DNA of 5,896 bases from an uncultured Collinsella sp. (GTDB lineage: Bacteria > Actinomycetota > Coriobacteriia > Coriobacteriales > Coriobacteriaceae), in the NCBI GenBank assembly GCA_902489295.1, contig CABTZM010000132.1, forward strand, positions 1-5,896, in the 5' to 3' direction. This document shows positions 1 through 5,896 of the stretch, in pieces. Position 1 is the stretch's first letter, and every line of letters starts with the position of its first letter. The notes below the pieces were generated by a model. It worked only from the letters and a program-made list of their open reading frames with translations, had not been told where the DNA came from and did no database searches. The position numbers and the translations under genes are program-made.

Positions 1-615
1 CATGGCGAGCATGGCGATCATGGAAGTGCCGCCGGCAAGGCCGTCCAGACCATCGGTCAGGTTCACGGCATTGGAAAGACCAGCGATCATCAGCCAGCAA
101 AATACAATGTAGAGCCACGGAAACGAAAGGCCGCAGATGGTGGTCGAAAGAACACCGAGGTCAATCGTCAGGCCGCCGGGAAAACGAATCTCGGGGGCGA
201 CGCCGCACCAGTTAACGGCAAGTACCGTAAAGGTGACACAGATAATGGTTAGGCCGATCATCTTGGCGTGAGGCGTCAGGCCGAGCGAGCGACCATGCGT
301 GACGGAGGTCAGATCGTCGATGAGACCCAGAACGCCGGTGGCCAGCGTTGCAAGCAGCACGAGCACGAGCTCGGTGGTGAGCTTGCCCATCAGCAGGCAG
401 GTCAGCGAGATCGCGACAAGGATGATGACGCCGCCCATGGTCGGCGTACCCTGTTTAATCAAATGACGCTTGGGGCCGTCGGCTCGAACCTGCTGGCCGA
501 TACCCTCGACCTTCAGCAGCTTGATCCACCACGGCATAAGCAGCAACGCAATGGCGGCAGCGATGCCAAGTCCCAAAAAGGCCTGATACGTAGGATACGA
601 GGGATTGCCGAACAT
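1..615 (-). CDS. mraY: MraY, phospho-N-acetylmuramoyl-pentapeptide transferase (partial, C-terminus cut by window edge)
   Basis: This is an integral membrane enzyme that moves phospho-MurNAc-pentapeptide from UDP onto undecaprenyl phosphate, giving lipid I on the cytoplasmic face. The frame is open from an ATG at 613-615 to the left edge, giving 205 residues of a protein usually about 320-360 long, so roughly the last third is missing. Visible family signatures are KQGTPTMGG (about residues 54-62), the aspartate pair in GLIDDLT (D100, D101) and NLTDGLDGLAGG (185-196), all hallmarks of the MraY active site. Hydrophobic segments lie near residues 12-34, 63-77, 82-99, 120-135 and 165-181, matching a multi-pass protein. 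The start is fixed by an in-frame TAG two codons upstream, which is the murF stop. A GGAAGG lies 13 nt upstream, a long spacing, so translation may depend on coupling to murF. Confidence 0.97.
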   Translation of the reverse strand, partial: MFGNPSYPTYQAFLGLGIAAAIALLLMPWWIKLLKVEGIGQQVRADGPKRHLIKQGTPTMGGVIILVAISLTCLLMGKLTTELVLVLLATLATGVLGLIDDLTSVTHGRSLGLTPHAKMIGLTIICVTFTVLAVNWCGVAPEIRFPGGLTIDLGVLSTTICGLSFPWLYIVFCWLMIAGLSNAVNLTDGLDGLAGGTSMIAMLAM

Positions 616-618
616 GGG

Positions 619-2043
619 CTAGCACACACCTTCCACAAAGCGGTCGAGCTCAACAAAACGGGAACCCTTGACCAGTACAACATCATGATTTTCAAGCGCG
701 CCGCCCATGCGGTCGAGCACCTGCTGATAATCGGAGAACACCTGGATGCGGTCCTCATCCATACCCATCATACGTGCGGCATCGGCCATGAGCTGAGCCA
801 GCTCGCCGCCGACGCACGCGAGCATGTCGAGCTTCTTGGCGGCGGCATAGGCGCCCACGAGCTCATGCATGCGGGGAGCCTCGTCGCCCATCTCGCCCAT
901 CTCGCCCAGGATCGCCATGCGCGAACCGTCACATGAAAGCGAGCACAGCAAATCGAGGCCGGCAGCCATAGACTCGGCACTGGCGTTATAGGAGTCGTCG
1001 ATGATGCGCGCTCCGCTCTTGGCGCGCTTGATCTCCTGGCGGTGGCCGGTGATCGTAAGACCCCTAAAGGCAGCATCGATCTGCTCGGGCGTCACGCCCA
1101 GACGATAGGCGACCGCGGCGGCCTTGACGGCATTGGGCACGGACTGCACGCCGGGAATGGCCAGCATGGTATCGACCGTGTCGCCCTGACCAAAGTCGAG
1201 CGTAAAGACCGGATGGCCCTCGTCGTCGACGCGAATGTCGCGTGCGCGGACCTCGTCGTCGTCCGAGACACCGGCCAGCATCACGTCAATACCCGCAGGC
1301 TGGGCGAACGTATCGCGAATGAACGGCGTAAAGTCGTCCTCGCCGCCCAAAACCAGCAACGGCGAGAAATCGCCGGCGGCGCACATGCCCTGGACAATCT
1401 CGGACTTGGCGCGGGCGATGTTCTCGCGGCTGCCCAGGATACCGATGTGGGAGGTTCCGATCTTGCTCACGATGGCAAGATTGGGGTTGGCAGACTGGGA
1501 CAGGCGCTCAATCTCATGAAAATGGTTCATGCCCATCTCGAGCACCAGAACCTCGGTATCGGCCGGAGCGGAAAGCACCGTGAGCGGCATGCCGATCAGG
1601 TTGTTGAAATTGCCCTTCGTGGCCCAGACGCGATAACGCTTGGCGAGCACGGCGGCGAGCACGTCCTTGGTCGTCGTCTTGCCAATCGAACCGGTAATGC
1701 CGACGACCAGGCAGCCAAGCTCCAAGCGATATACATGCGCCAGGCGCAGCAAGAACTCCTCGGGGTCGTCGGTCAGCAAGATGGCGCATCCCTTGTCCTG
1801 CGCCAGCGAAACCAGCTCGGCATCGGGCTCGCGCGTCATCACGACGGCACCGGCACCCGACTCGATGGCACGGGAGGCAAAATCATTGCCGTCGACCTTT
1901 TCGCCGGGGAAGGCGACAAAGATCGTCCCCTCCTCGACCTGGCGCGAGTCGATAACGCACCCGCGGCATACCCGATCGACTTCTTCCGTCACGGTTCGGG
2001 CCCCCGTTGAGGCCGCGAGGTTGTTGACGGCGATCTCTATCAT
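619..2043 (-). CDS. murF: MurF, UDP-N-acetylmuramoyl-tripeptide--D-alanyl-D-alanine ligase
   Basis: This cytoplasmic ATP-dependent ligase adds D-Ala-D-Ala to UDP-MurNAc-tripeptide, completing the pentapeptide precursor that MraY then uses. The 474 residues match the usual family size (about 450-480). The N-terminal substrate domain shows the SRQVEEGTIFVAFPG stretch (33-47). The central ATPase domain has the P-loop GSIGKTTTK (118-126), then GNFNNLIGMPLT (144-155), LEMGMN (168-173) and GTSHIGILGSRENIARAKSE (196-215). The C-terminal ligase domain has DDSYNA (349-354) and VLVKGSR (456-462). MurF is favoured over MurE or MurC by the GNFNNLIGMP and DDSYNA signatures. The ATG is preceded by AGGGGAG 5 nt away. 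A 126-nt gap separates it from ftsI upstream, where murE would normally sit, and mraY follows after 3 nt in the same reading frame. Confidence 0.97.
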   Translation of the reverse strand: MIEIAVNNLAASTGARTVTEEVDRVCRGCVIDSRQVEEGTIFVAFPGEKVDGNDFASRAIESGAGAVVMTREPDAELVSLAQDKGCAILLTDDPEEFLLRLAHVYRLELGCLVVGITGSIGKTTTKDVLAAVLAKRYRVWATKGNFNNLIGMPLTVLSAPADTEVLVLEMGMNHFHEIERLSQSANPNLAIVSKIGTSHIGILGSRENIARAKSEIVQGMCAAGDFSPLLVLGGEDDFTPFIRDTFAQPAGIDVMLAGVSDDDEVRARDIRVDDEGHPVFTLDFGQGDTVDTMLAIPGVQSVPNAVKAAAVAYRLGVTPEQIDAAFRGLTITGHRQEIKRAKSGARIIDDSYNASAESMAAGLDLLCSLSCDGSRMAILGEMGEMGDEAPRMHELVGAYAAAKKLDMLACVGGELAQLMADAARMMGMDEDRIQVFSDYQQVLDRMGGALENHDVVLVKGSRFVELDRFVEGVC

Positions 2044-2048
2044 TGCAG

Positions 2049-2055
2049 CTCCCCT
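2049..2055 (-). promoter_or_regulatory. Ribosome binding site of murF
   Basis: AGGGGAG on the minus strand lies 5 nt before the murF ATG. The match to the anti-Shine-Dalgarno sequence is good though the spacing is slightly short. It supports the ATG at 2043 as the start and shows that murF can be initiated independently of ftsI. Confidence 0.65.
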
Positions 2056-2097
2056 GTAAACCTAATAATGCTATCGGCGTATTGTATCCCAGTGCCG

Positions 2098-2121
2098 CAC
2101 ATGCGTGGTGCAGGGCATGTG
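2098..2121. repeat. Perfect 7-bp inverted repeat in the ftsI-murF gap
   Basis: CACATGC at 2098-2104 is matched by its exact reverse complement GCATGTG at 2115-2121, around a 10-nt loop. The stem does not extend inward or outward, and no T-run follows on either strand, so it does not look like an intrinsic terminator. It could be an operator for a dimeric regulator or a weak RNA hairpin in a murF leader. A repeat of this size can also arise by chance, so only the structure itself is sure. Confidence 0.5.
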
Positions 2122-2169
2122 AACACCCTCATATGGGACAACAAACCACGCCCCAAAGATTGTAACCCC

Positions 2170-4035
2170 CTACTTCGTGTGCGGGATACCCAGCACGTCG
2201 AGCGCGCTGGCCATAATGGACTGGAACGGCACCGCAGCGGCATCTGAGCCGCTCGGCGTTCCGTCGAGCGTGATATAGCACAGCACCTTGGGCGATTGTG
2301 CCGGTGCAAAGCCCATAAAGGACGACATGTAGTTCTCCTTGAGGTAACCGCCGTTCTCGTCGGCTCGTTCGGCCGTACCGGTCTTACCCGCCACGTCATA
2401 GCCGTCAACCGCGCCGCCAACGCCCGTTCCCTCGGACACGACCGTCTGCATGCACGATGTCACCTGGGATGCGGCATCCTCAGAAATCGCGCGCTCGCCT
2501 TCGCCCCAGTCCTTCTCGTCGCCTTTGCTGGACTTATAGAAGTGCGGGGTCATCATCACACCGCCGTTGGCGATGCCGCCCACGGCACGTGCGATCTCAA
2601 TCGGCGAGACGGACAGTGCCTGTCCAAAGCTCATCGAGCCCAGCGTGGCGCCGTCATACTGGTCACGCTCCTTGACGATACCCAGGCTCTCGCCCGGAAA
2701 ATCTACACCGGAGCTATGACCGATGCCCCACTTGTCCACATAGGCGGCAAAGTCGTCGGCACCGATCTTGCGCCCCACCAGGACAAAGCCCACGTTGGAC
2801 GAACGGCGCATCATCTCGCGCACATCCATGGTCATGGCGTAGTCGCGCTTGTCGGCATCGGTGACGGTATCGTCGCCAACCTTGATGCTCGCCGGCACCT
2901 CAAACGACGTACTCGATCGCACGACGCCCAAGTCGAAGCCGGCGCCCGCCACGAGCGTCTTAAAGACTGAGCCGGGCTCGTAGGCATCGGTGACCAGGCG
3001 CAGGTTCATATCCTCGGTCTTGGCGTTTTCCAGATCGGTCTGGTCGTAAGTCGGATACGAGCAGGCTGCCAAGATCTCGCCTGTCGTAGGATCGGTGACC
3101 AGCGCCGAGCCGTTCTTGGCCTTTGTCTTCTCGACAGCCTCTGCCAGGGCATCCTCGGCCGCACGCTGGATATTGACGTCGAGCGTCGTCACGATATCAA
3201 CGCCGTCGACCGCGGCCACCTTTTTATAGGCACCGCCCGCGATATAGCTGCCGTCCCTCGCGCGCTCGCGTACGAGAGAACCGTTCGTGCCGGTCAGAAG
3301 CTTGTTGTATTGCTTTTCGAGACCCGTCAAGCCGTCGTTGTCCACATTCACTACACCCAGCACCTGCGATGCCAGGTTGCCGTATGGATATACGCGCTTC
3401 ATGGCCTGCTCAAAAAGCACGCCGGGCAGGTTCTTCTTCTCCAGCGCCGCAGCATCGTCTTCGTCCACCTGGCGCTTGATATACACCCAGGTTCCATCGG
3501 ACTCAACGAGCTTGCGGCAGGTCTGTTTATCGATTCCAGTTGCCTTGACCAGCGCTGACACCGTCTTGTCAACATCCTCGACAAGCTGCGGATTCACGGC
3601 GATGTTGCGACATTCGACCGACGATGCCAACACGTTGCCGTTGCGGTCGTAGATGGTGCCGCGTTTGGCATAGAGGGTCTGCGCAAGCAGGCGGCGCGCA
3701 TCGGCACGCTCCCGCAGTTTATCGGCTTCGGCAATTTGATAGTCGGCAAGGCGAAAGACGCCCAAGCCCAAGCCAAGCCCGATGAAGCCCATGACGGCTT
3801 TGCGGCGAGGCAGAGGTGCGCCTGTGAGCCATTCGGTCGACGAACTCTTGCGCGACCTGGTGTTATGCACTTGAGGGCCGCCCGAGCCGCGAAGTCGCGA
3901 CGCCGGGTCGTTGCCACGGGACTGCCCGGCGTTGTAAGATTGCCGACCCGTTCCTTGATAACCAGAACGTCCCCGCGACGAGGGACGTCCAGAACCGCGG
4001 CCCCCATCGGAACCGCGGCGATAGTCATTTGTCAT
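2170..4035 (-). CDS. ftsI: FtsI/PBP2-type class B penicillin-binding protein, septal peptidoglycan D,D-transpeptidase
   Basis: This membrane-anchored transpeptidase crosslinks peptidoglycan at the division septum, normally together with FtsW and the FtsL/FtsB(DivIC) complex. The 621 residues begin with an unusual Gly/Ser/Arg-rich cytoplasmic tail (1 to about 79). One membrane anchor follows (about 80-96, with a GLGLGLG run). The class B dimerisation/pedestal region starts at RGTIYDRNG (126-134). The transpeptidase domain carries the three active-site motifs: SVFK with the nucleophile S356 and K359, SSN at 412-414, and KTG at 551-553. The GGYLKENYMSSFMGFAP stretch (562-578) is also typical. 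The protein ends about 70 residues after KTG, so there are no PASTA domains. The ATG at 4033-4035 lies 17 nt after the ftsL stop with only a weak ribosome binding site, and an in-frame stop three codons upstream excludes a longer form. Assignment to FtsI over other class B PBPs rests mainly on its place in the cluster. Confidence 0.95.
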   Translation of the reverse strand: MTNDYRRGSDGGRGSGRPSSRGRSGYQGTGRQSYNAGQSRGNDPASRLRGSGGPQVHNTRSRKSSSTEWLTGAPLPRRKAVMGFIGLGLGLGVFRLADYQIAEADKLRERADARRLLAQTLYAKRGTIYDRNGNVLASSVECRNIAVNPQLVEDVDKTVSALVKATGIDKQTCRKLVESDGTWVYIKRQVDEDDAAALEKKNLPGVLFEQAMKRVYPYGNLASQVLGVVNVDNDGLTGLEKQYNKLLTGTNGSLVRERARDGSYIAGGAYKKVAAVDGVDIVTTLDVNIQRAAEDALAEAVEKTKAKNGSALVTDPTTGEILAACSYPTYDQTDLENAKTEDMNLRLVTDAYEPGSVFKTLVAGAGFDLGVVRSSTSFEVPASIKVGDDTVTDADKRDYAMTMDVREMMRRSSNVGFVLVGRKIGADDFAAYVDKWGIGHSSGVDFPGESLGIVKERDQYDGATLGSMSFGQALSVSPIEIARAVGGIANGGVMMTPHFYKSSKGDEKDWGEGERAISEDAASQVTSCMQTVVSEGTGVGGAVDGYDVAGKTGTAERADENGGYLKENYMSSFMGFAPAQSPKVLCYITLDGTPSGSDAAAVPFQSIMASALDVLGIPHTK

Positions 4036-4052
4036 ACTCAGCTACCGTCTTG

Positions 4053-4523
4053 CTACTGAGCGGTCGCGGTCGCGTTGGCGCCCGCGACCGCATCCTGCGA
4101 AAAGTCAAGTGTAACGCTCTCGCTGGGCTCCACCATGCCATAAGCGCCCGCAAGGTCGCGAATGCGCGTGTCGGCGCCATAGACCGAATGCATGACCTCC
4201 AGGTCGGAGCTCTCATCGGTCGCCTTTTCGAGCGTGCTGGTAAGCTCGGCGTTGCTGTTGAGCACCTGGGCCGTAACGCCGGCGAGCGCCACGCGGGCGA
4301 CGCCAATCGTCATGAAGATAGCCGCAATGATGCAAAACGTTTTAAGAACGCTCATGAAAACCGGGCTTACCGCCTGGTTTGCCTGACGGCCCGCGCCCGT
4401 GTAGACATCAAAGCGCGGCGTGCGCTGCTCACGGGGAGCAACGGGGGCCTGCGGCGTCTCACGATAGGCGGGCATGGCGTTCATATCATAGGCGAGTGCT
4501 GCGCTTGAAGTGTTGTAGCCCAT
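4053..4523 (-). CDS. ftsL: FtsL-like cell division protein (single-pass, septum formation initiator-like)
   Basis: This is probably the FtsL of this cluster, a bitopic protein that pairs with FtsB/DivIC and activates FtsWI at the septum. The sequence is poorly conserved, so the call rests on position between rsmH and ftsI and on architecture. The 156 residues comprise a cytoplasmic tail of about 55 residues rich in Ala, Pro, Gln and Arg, one hydrophobic segment (about 56-82), and an extracytoplasmic part. The latter begins with a short, probably helical stretch (about 83-115) and then RIRDLAGAYGMVEPSESVTL (120-139), which resembles the conserved end of FtsL/DivIC proteins (an R..ha...GMv.P pattern). 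It is longer than the E. coli protein (about 120) because of the N-terminal tail. The start has a strong ribosome binding site. The stop is 17 nt before ftsI, implying co-transcription. Confidence 0.8.
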   Translation of the reverse strand: MGYNTSSAALAYDMNAMPAYRETPQAPVAPREQRTPRFDVYTGAGRQANQAVSPVFMSVLKTFCIIAAIFMTIGVARVALAGVTAQVLNSNAELTSTLEKATDESSDLEVMHSVYGADTRIRDLAGAYGMVEPSESVTLDFSQDAVAGANATATAQ

Positions 4524-4532
4524 GATATGCCG

Positions 4533-4538
4533 CCTCCC
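4533..4538 (-). promoter_or_regulatory. Ribosome binding site of ftsL
   Basis: GGGAGG on the minus strand lies 9 nt before the ftsL ATG. It is the strongest Shine-Dalgarno match in the window, and it fixes the start of this weakly conserved gene. Confidence 0.75.
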
Positions 4539-4613
4539 ATCCCGAGTACGTTGGTAGTGTGTTTAAGCTTCGTTTATGGTGCGAGCGGGAGGTCCAATAT
4601 CGCGCGGTCGCGC

Positions 4614-5579
4614 CTACAGACGCTGCGCCACGCGGATTTTGGCTGATCTCGCCCGAGGGTTGCGCTCAACCTCATCAGGCTGGGCAACCAGGGGTTTGCG
4701 GGTGATGACCTTGAGTATCGGCACGTTGCCGCACACGCACACCGGAATCTCCGGCGGACACGTGCACCCCTGGCTCATCTCCTTAAAGTGGTTCTTTACG
4801 ATACGGTCCTCGAGCGAGTGATACGAGATGACGCAGATACGTCCGCCCGGGTTGAGCCACCTGGTGGCGGCATCAAGCCCTCGTTCGAGCACATCGAGCT
4901 CGTGATTGACCTCGATGCGAATGGCCTGGAAACTTTTCTTGGCCGGGTGTCCACCATGCCGACGAGCGGCAGCCGGGATACCCGCCTTGATGATCTCGAC
5001 AAATTGGCCGGTGGTTTCGATCGGTTCTTGCTCGCGGCGGCGCACGATCTCGCGCGCGATCTGCGAGGCGAACTTCTCTTCGCCGTAGACGCGTAGAATC
5101 CGGGCGAGGTCGTGTTCGTTATAGGTGTTGATGACCTCAGCTGCGTTTAAGGTGTTATTACCCGGATCCATCCGCATGTCCAATGGGGCGTCCTCGTTAT
5201 ACGAAAAGCCCCTGCCAGGGATATCGAGTTGCGGCGACGAAACGCCCAAATCGAACAGGAAGCCATCGACCCCGGGCACCTCGGCCGAGCAAAGCAGCTC
5301 GTCCAAGTCGCCGAAGTTGCCCTTCAGCAGCCGGTGCGGAACGCCGGGAACCTCGCGGTCCAGACGGGCGCCAGCGGCCTCGAGGGCCATGTCGTCCTGA
5401 TCGACGCCGAGCAAAAGGCCCGTCTCCCCCACCTGCGCGGCCATCTTTACCGAATGGCCGGCACCGCCAAGGGTGCAATCGCAGACAACGGAGCCGCTCT
5501 TTAGCCGCAGCGACTCAAGCACTTCGCCGAGCATGACAGGTTCATGCCGATATTCTTGTGTCAAGATCCCACGCTCCAT
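4614..5579 (-). CDS. rsmH: RsmH (MraW), 16S rRNA (cytosine-1402-N4)-methyltransferase
   Basis: This cytoplasmic enzyme uses S-adenosylmethionine to methylate N4 of C1402 in the decoding centre of 16S rRNA, and is almost always found next to mraZ. The 321 residues match the family (about 310-320). Visible signatures are DCTLGGAGHS (34-43, the SAM-binding loop), GVDQD (58-62), FDLGVSSPQLD (109-119), GFSYNEDAPLDMRMD (124-138), HPAKKSFQAIRIEVNHEL (211-228), GGRICVISYHSLEDRIVK (245-262) and a C-terminal NPRARSAKIR (307-316). A CxC...CxC loop (C272, C274, C281, C283) is of the kind seen in many Gram-positive members. The ATG at 5579 lies 20 nt after mraZ with a poor ribosome binding site. A TTG six codons in has GGAG 9 nt upstream and still precedes the conserved HEPVML, so the true start may be at 5564. 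Confidence 0.97.
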   Translation of the reverse strand: MERGILTQEYRHEPVMLGEVLESLRLKSGSVVCDCTLGGAGHSVKMAAQVGETGLLLGVDQDDMALEAAGARLDREVPGVPHRLLKGNFGDLDELLCSAEVPGVDGFLFDLGVSSPQLDIPGRGFSYNEDAPLDMRMDPGNNTLNAAEVINTYNEHDLARILRVYGEEKFASQIAREIVRRREQEPIETTGQFVEIIKAGIPAAARRHGGHPAKKSFQAIRIEVNHELDVLERGLDAATRWLNPGGRICVISYHSLEDRIVKNHFKEMSQGCTCPPEIPVCVCGNVPILKVITRKPLVAQPDEVERNPRARSAKIRVAQRL

Positions 5580-5599
5580 CCGTTACCCGTGCCTTGCCC

Positions 5600-5896
5600 T
5601 TACGAGAAGAAGAGGTCCAGCAGGGCCTCATCGTCATCGTCCTCATCGGCCGCGGCGCGATCCCAAACCTCAAGGTGGTCGTAGTTGCCCACAACCGTGA
5701 CCTCGCGGTCGAGGTTCGCCTGCTTGCGGAGAGACTCGGAAAGACCGATACGACCGGCGCTGTCCACGTCCATCGACGTGGTGCGCTTGTTGATCGCCCT
5801 CATGAGCTTCTGGTCATTAATGTCACGCGGGTTAAAACCCTCGTGGCCCTCACGACCCGCGAAGAGTCCTTCGACCCACTTATCGAAGGCCTCGGC
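5600..5896 (-). CDS. mraZ: MraZ, transcriptional regulator of the dcw cluster (partial, N-terminus cut by window edge)
   Basis: MraZ is a DNA-binding protein with two SpoVT/AbrB-like domains that forms ring-shaped oligomers and binds repeats upstream of its own operon. The frame is open from the right edge to a TAA at 5600-5602, giving 98 residues of a protein usually about 140-150 long, so about 45-50 N-terminal residues are missing. The second domain is clear, with DVDSAGRIGLSESLRKQANL followed by a VTVVGNYDHLEVWD stretch, close to the family pattern of GRi-lR-G-EiWD. An internal ATG at 5803 is not the start, because the conserved family sequence continues upstream of it (for example the EAFDKWVEGLF segment). 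The protein ends in a short acidic tail with a run of aspartates. rsmH follows after 20 nt, the usual arrangement. Any MraZ operator repeats would lie beyond the right edge. Confidence 0.95.
   Translation of the reverse strand, partial: AEAFDKWVEGLFAGREGHEGFNPRDINDQKLMRAINKRTTSMDVDSAGRIGLSESLRKQANLDREVTVVGNYDHLEVWDRAAADEDDDDEALLDLFFS

Noticed and set aside
268..936. Open frame of 222 codons on the plus strand across the murF-mraY junction
   Set aside because: It overlaps conserved coding sequence of both murF and mraY on the other strand. Its His/Gln/Ala/Arg-rich composition is that of a shadow frame.
1042..2010. Open frame of 322 codons on the plus strand, antisense to murF
   Set aside because: It lies wholly within murF, which has unmistakable family motifs throughout. 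The antisense translation resembles no family I know, and long antisense frames are expected in GC-rich coding DNA with strong third-position bias.
2098..2121. Inverted repeat considered as a rho-independent terminator after ftsI
   Set aside because: The stem is only 7 bp with a 10-nt loop, and there is no T-run following it on either strand.
2040..2420. Minus-strand frame of 126 codons covering the ftsI-murF gap, considered as a small gene or murE remnant
   Set aside because: Most of it overlaps the end of ftsI in another frame, the Arg-rich translation is typical of a shifted frame, and it shows no MurE motif.
2296..2970. Open frame of 224 codons on the plus strand, antisense to the PBP transpeptidase domain
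   Set aside because: The opposite strand encodes the SSN and KTG motifs of the PBP here; the antisense product has no recognisable features.
4572..4597. Possible promoter before ftsL (TTGGAC and CATAAA on the minus strand)
   Set aside because: The -35-like hexamer matches consensus at only three positions and the spacer is about 13 nt, too short.
5600..5803. A complete small 67-residue protein starting at the ATG at 5803
   Set aside because: The frame stays open to the window edge and the upstream residues fit MraZ, so this is an internal methionine of a truncated mraZ.

Overview
This window is a stretch of a bacterial division and cell wall (dcw) cluster. Every gene I can support lies on the minus strand, so the cluster reads from right to left. 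In transcription order the genes are mraZ (its N-terminal part lies beyond the right edge), rsmH, an ftsL-like gene, ftsI (a class B penicillin-binding protein), murF, and mraY (its C-terminal part lies beyond the left edge). There are no RNA genes, mobile elements, CRISPR arrays or phage genes that I can see. More than 90 percent of the window is coding.

The DNA is GC-rich with strong G/C preference at third positions. The division proteins have a Gram-positive look: RsmH has a CxC...CxC loop, FtsL and PBP carry long cytoplasmic N-terminal tails, and PBP is a class B enzyme without PASTA domains. Together this suggests a high-GC Gram-positive. My best guess is the class Coriobacteriia, for example a Collinsella-like gut actinobacterium. 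That guess rests on overall resemblance and was not checked by any search.

Layout: mraZ at 5600-5896 encodes the DNA-binding regulator that usually heads dcw clusters. It is followed after 20 nt by rsmH (4614-5579), the 16S rRNA C1402 N4-methyltransferase. After a 90-nt gap comes ftsL (4053-4523), a small single-pass division protein, and 17 nt later ftsI (2170-4035), the septal transpeptidase. A 126-nt gap (2044-2169) separates ftsI from murF (619-2043), which adds D-Ala-D-Ala to the UDP-MurNAc-tripeptide. mraY (1-615) begins just 3 nt after murF ends and makes lipid I from the MurF product. The genes therefore link precursor synthesis (MurF, MraY) with use of the precursor at the septum (FtsL, FtsI), under the local regulator MraZ.

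The main departure from the textbook order is that murE, which normally lies between ftsI and murF, is missing. Its place is taken by the 126-nt gap, which holds a perfect 7-bp inverted repeat and a -10-like hexamer. I found no evidence for an undescribed system; the rest is a conventional dcw cluster.
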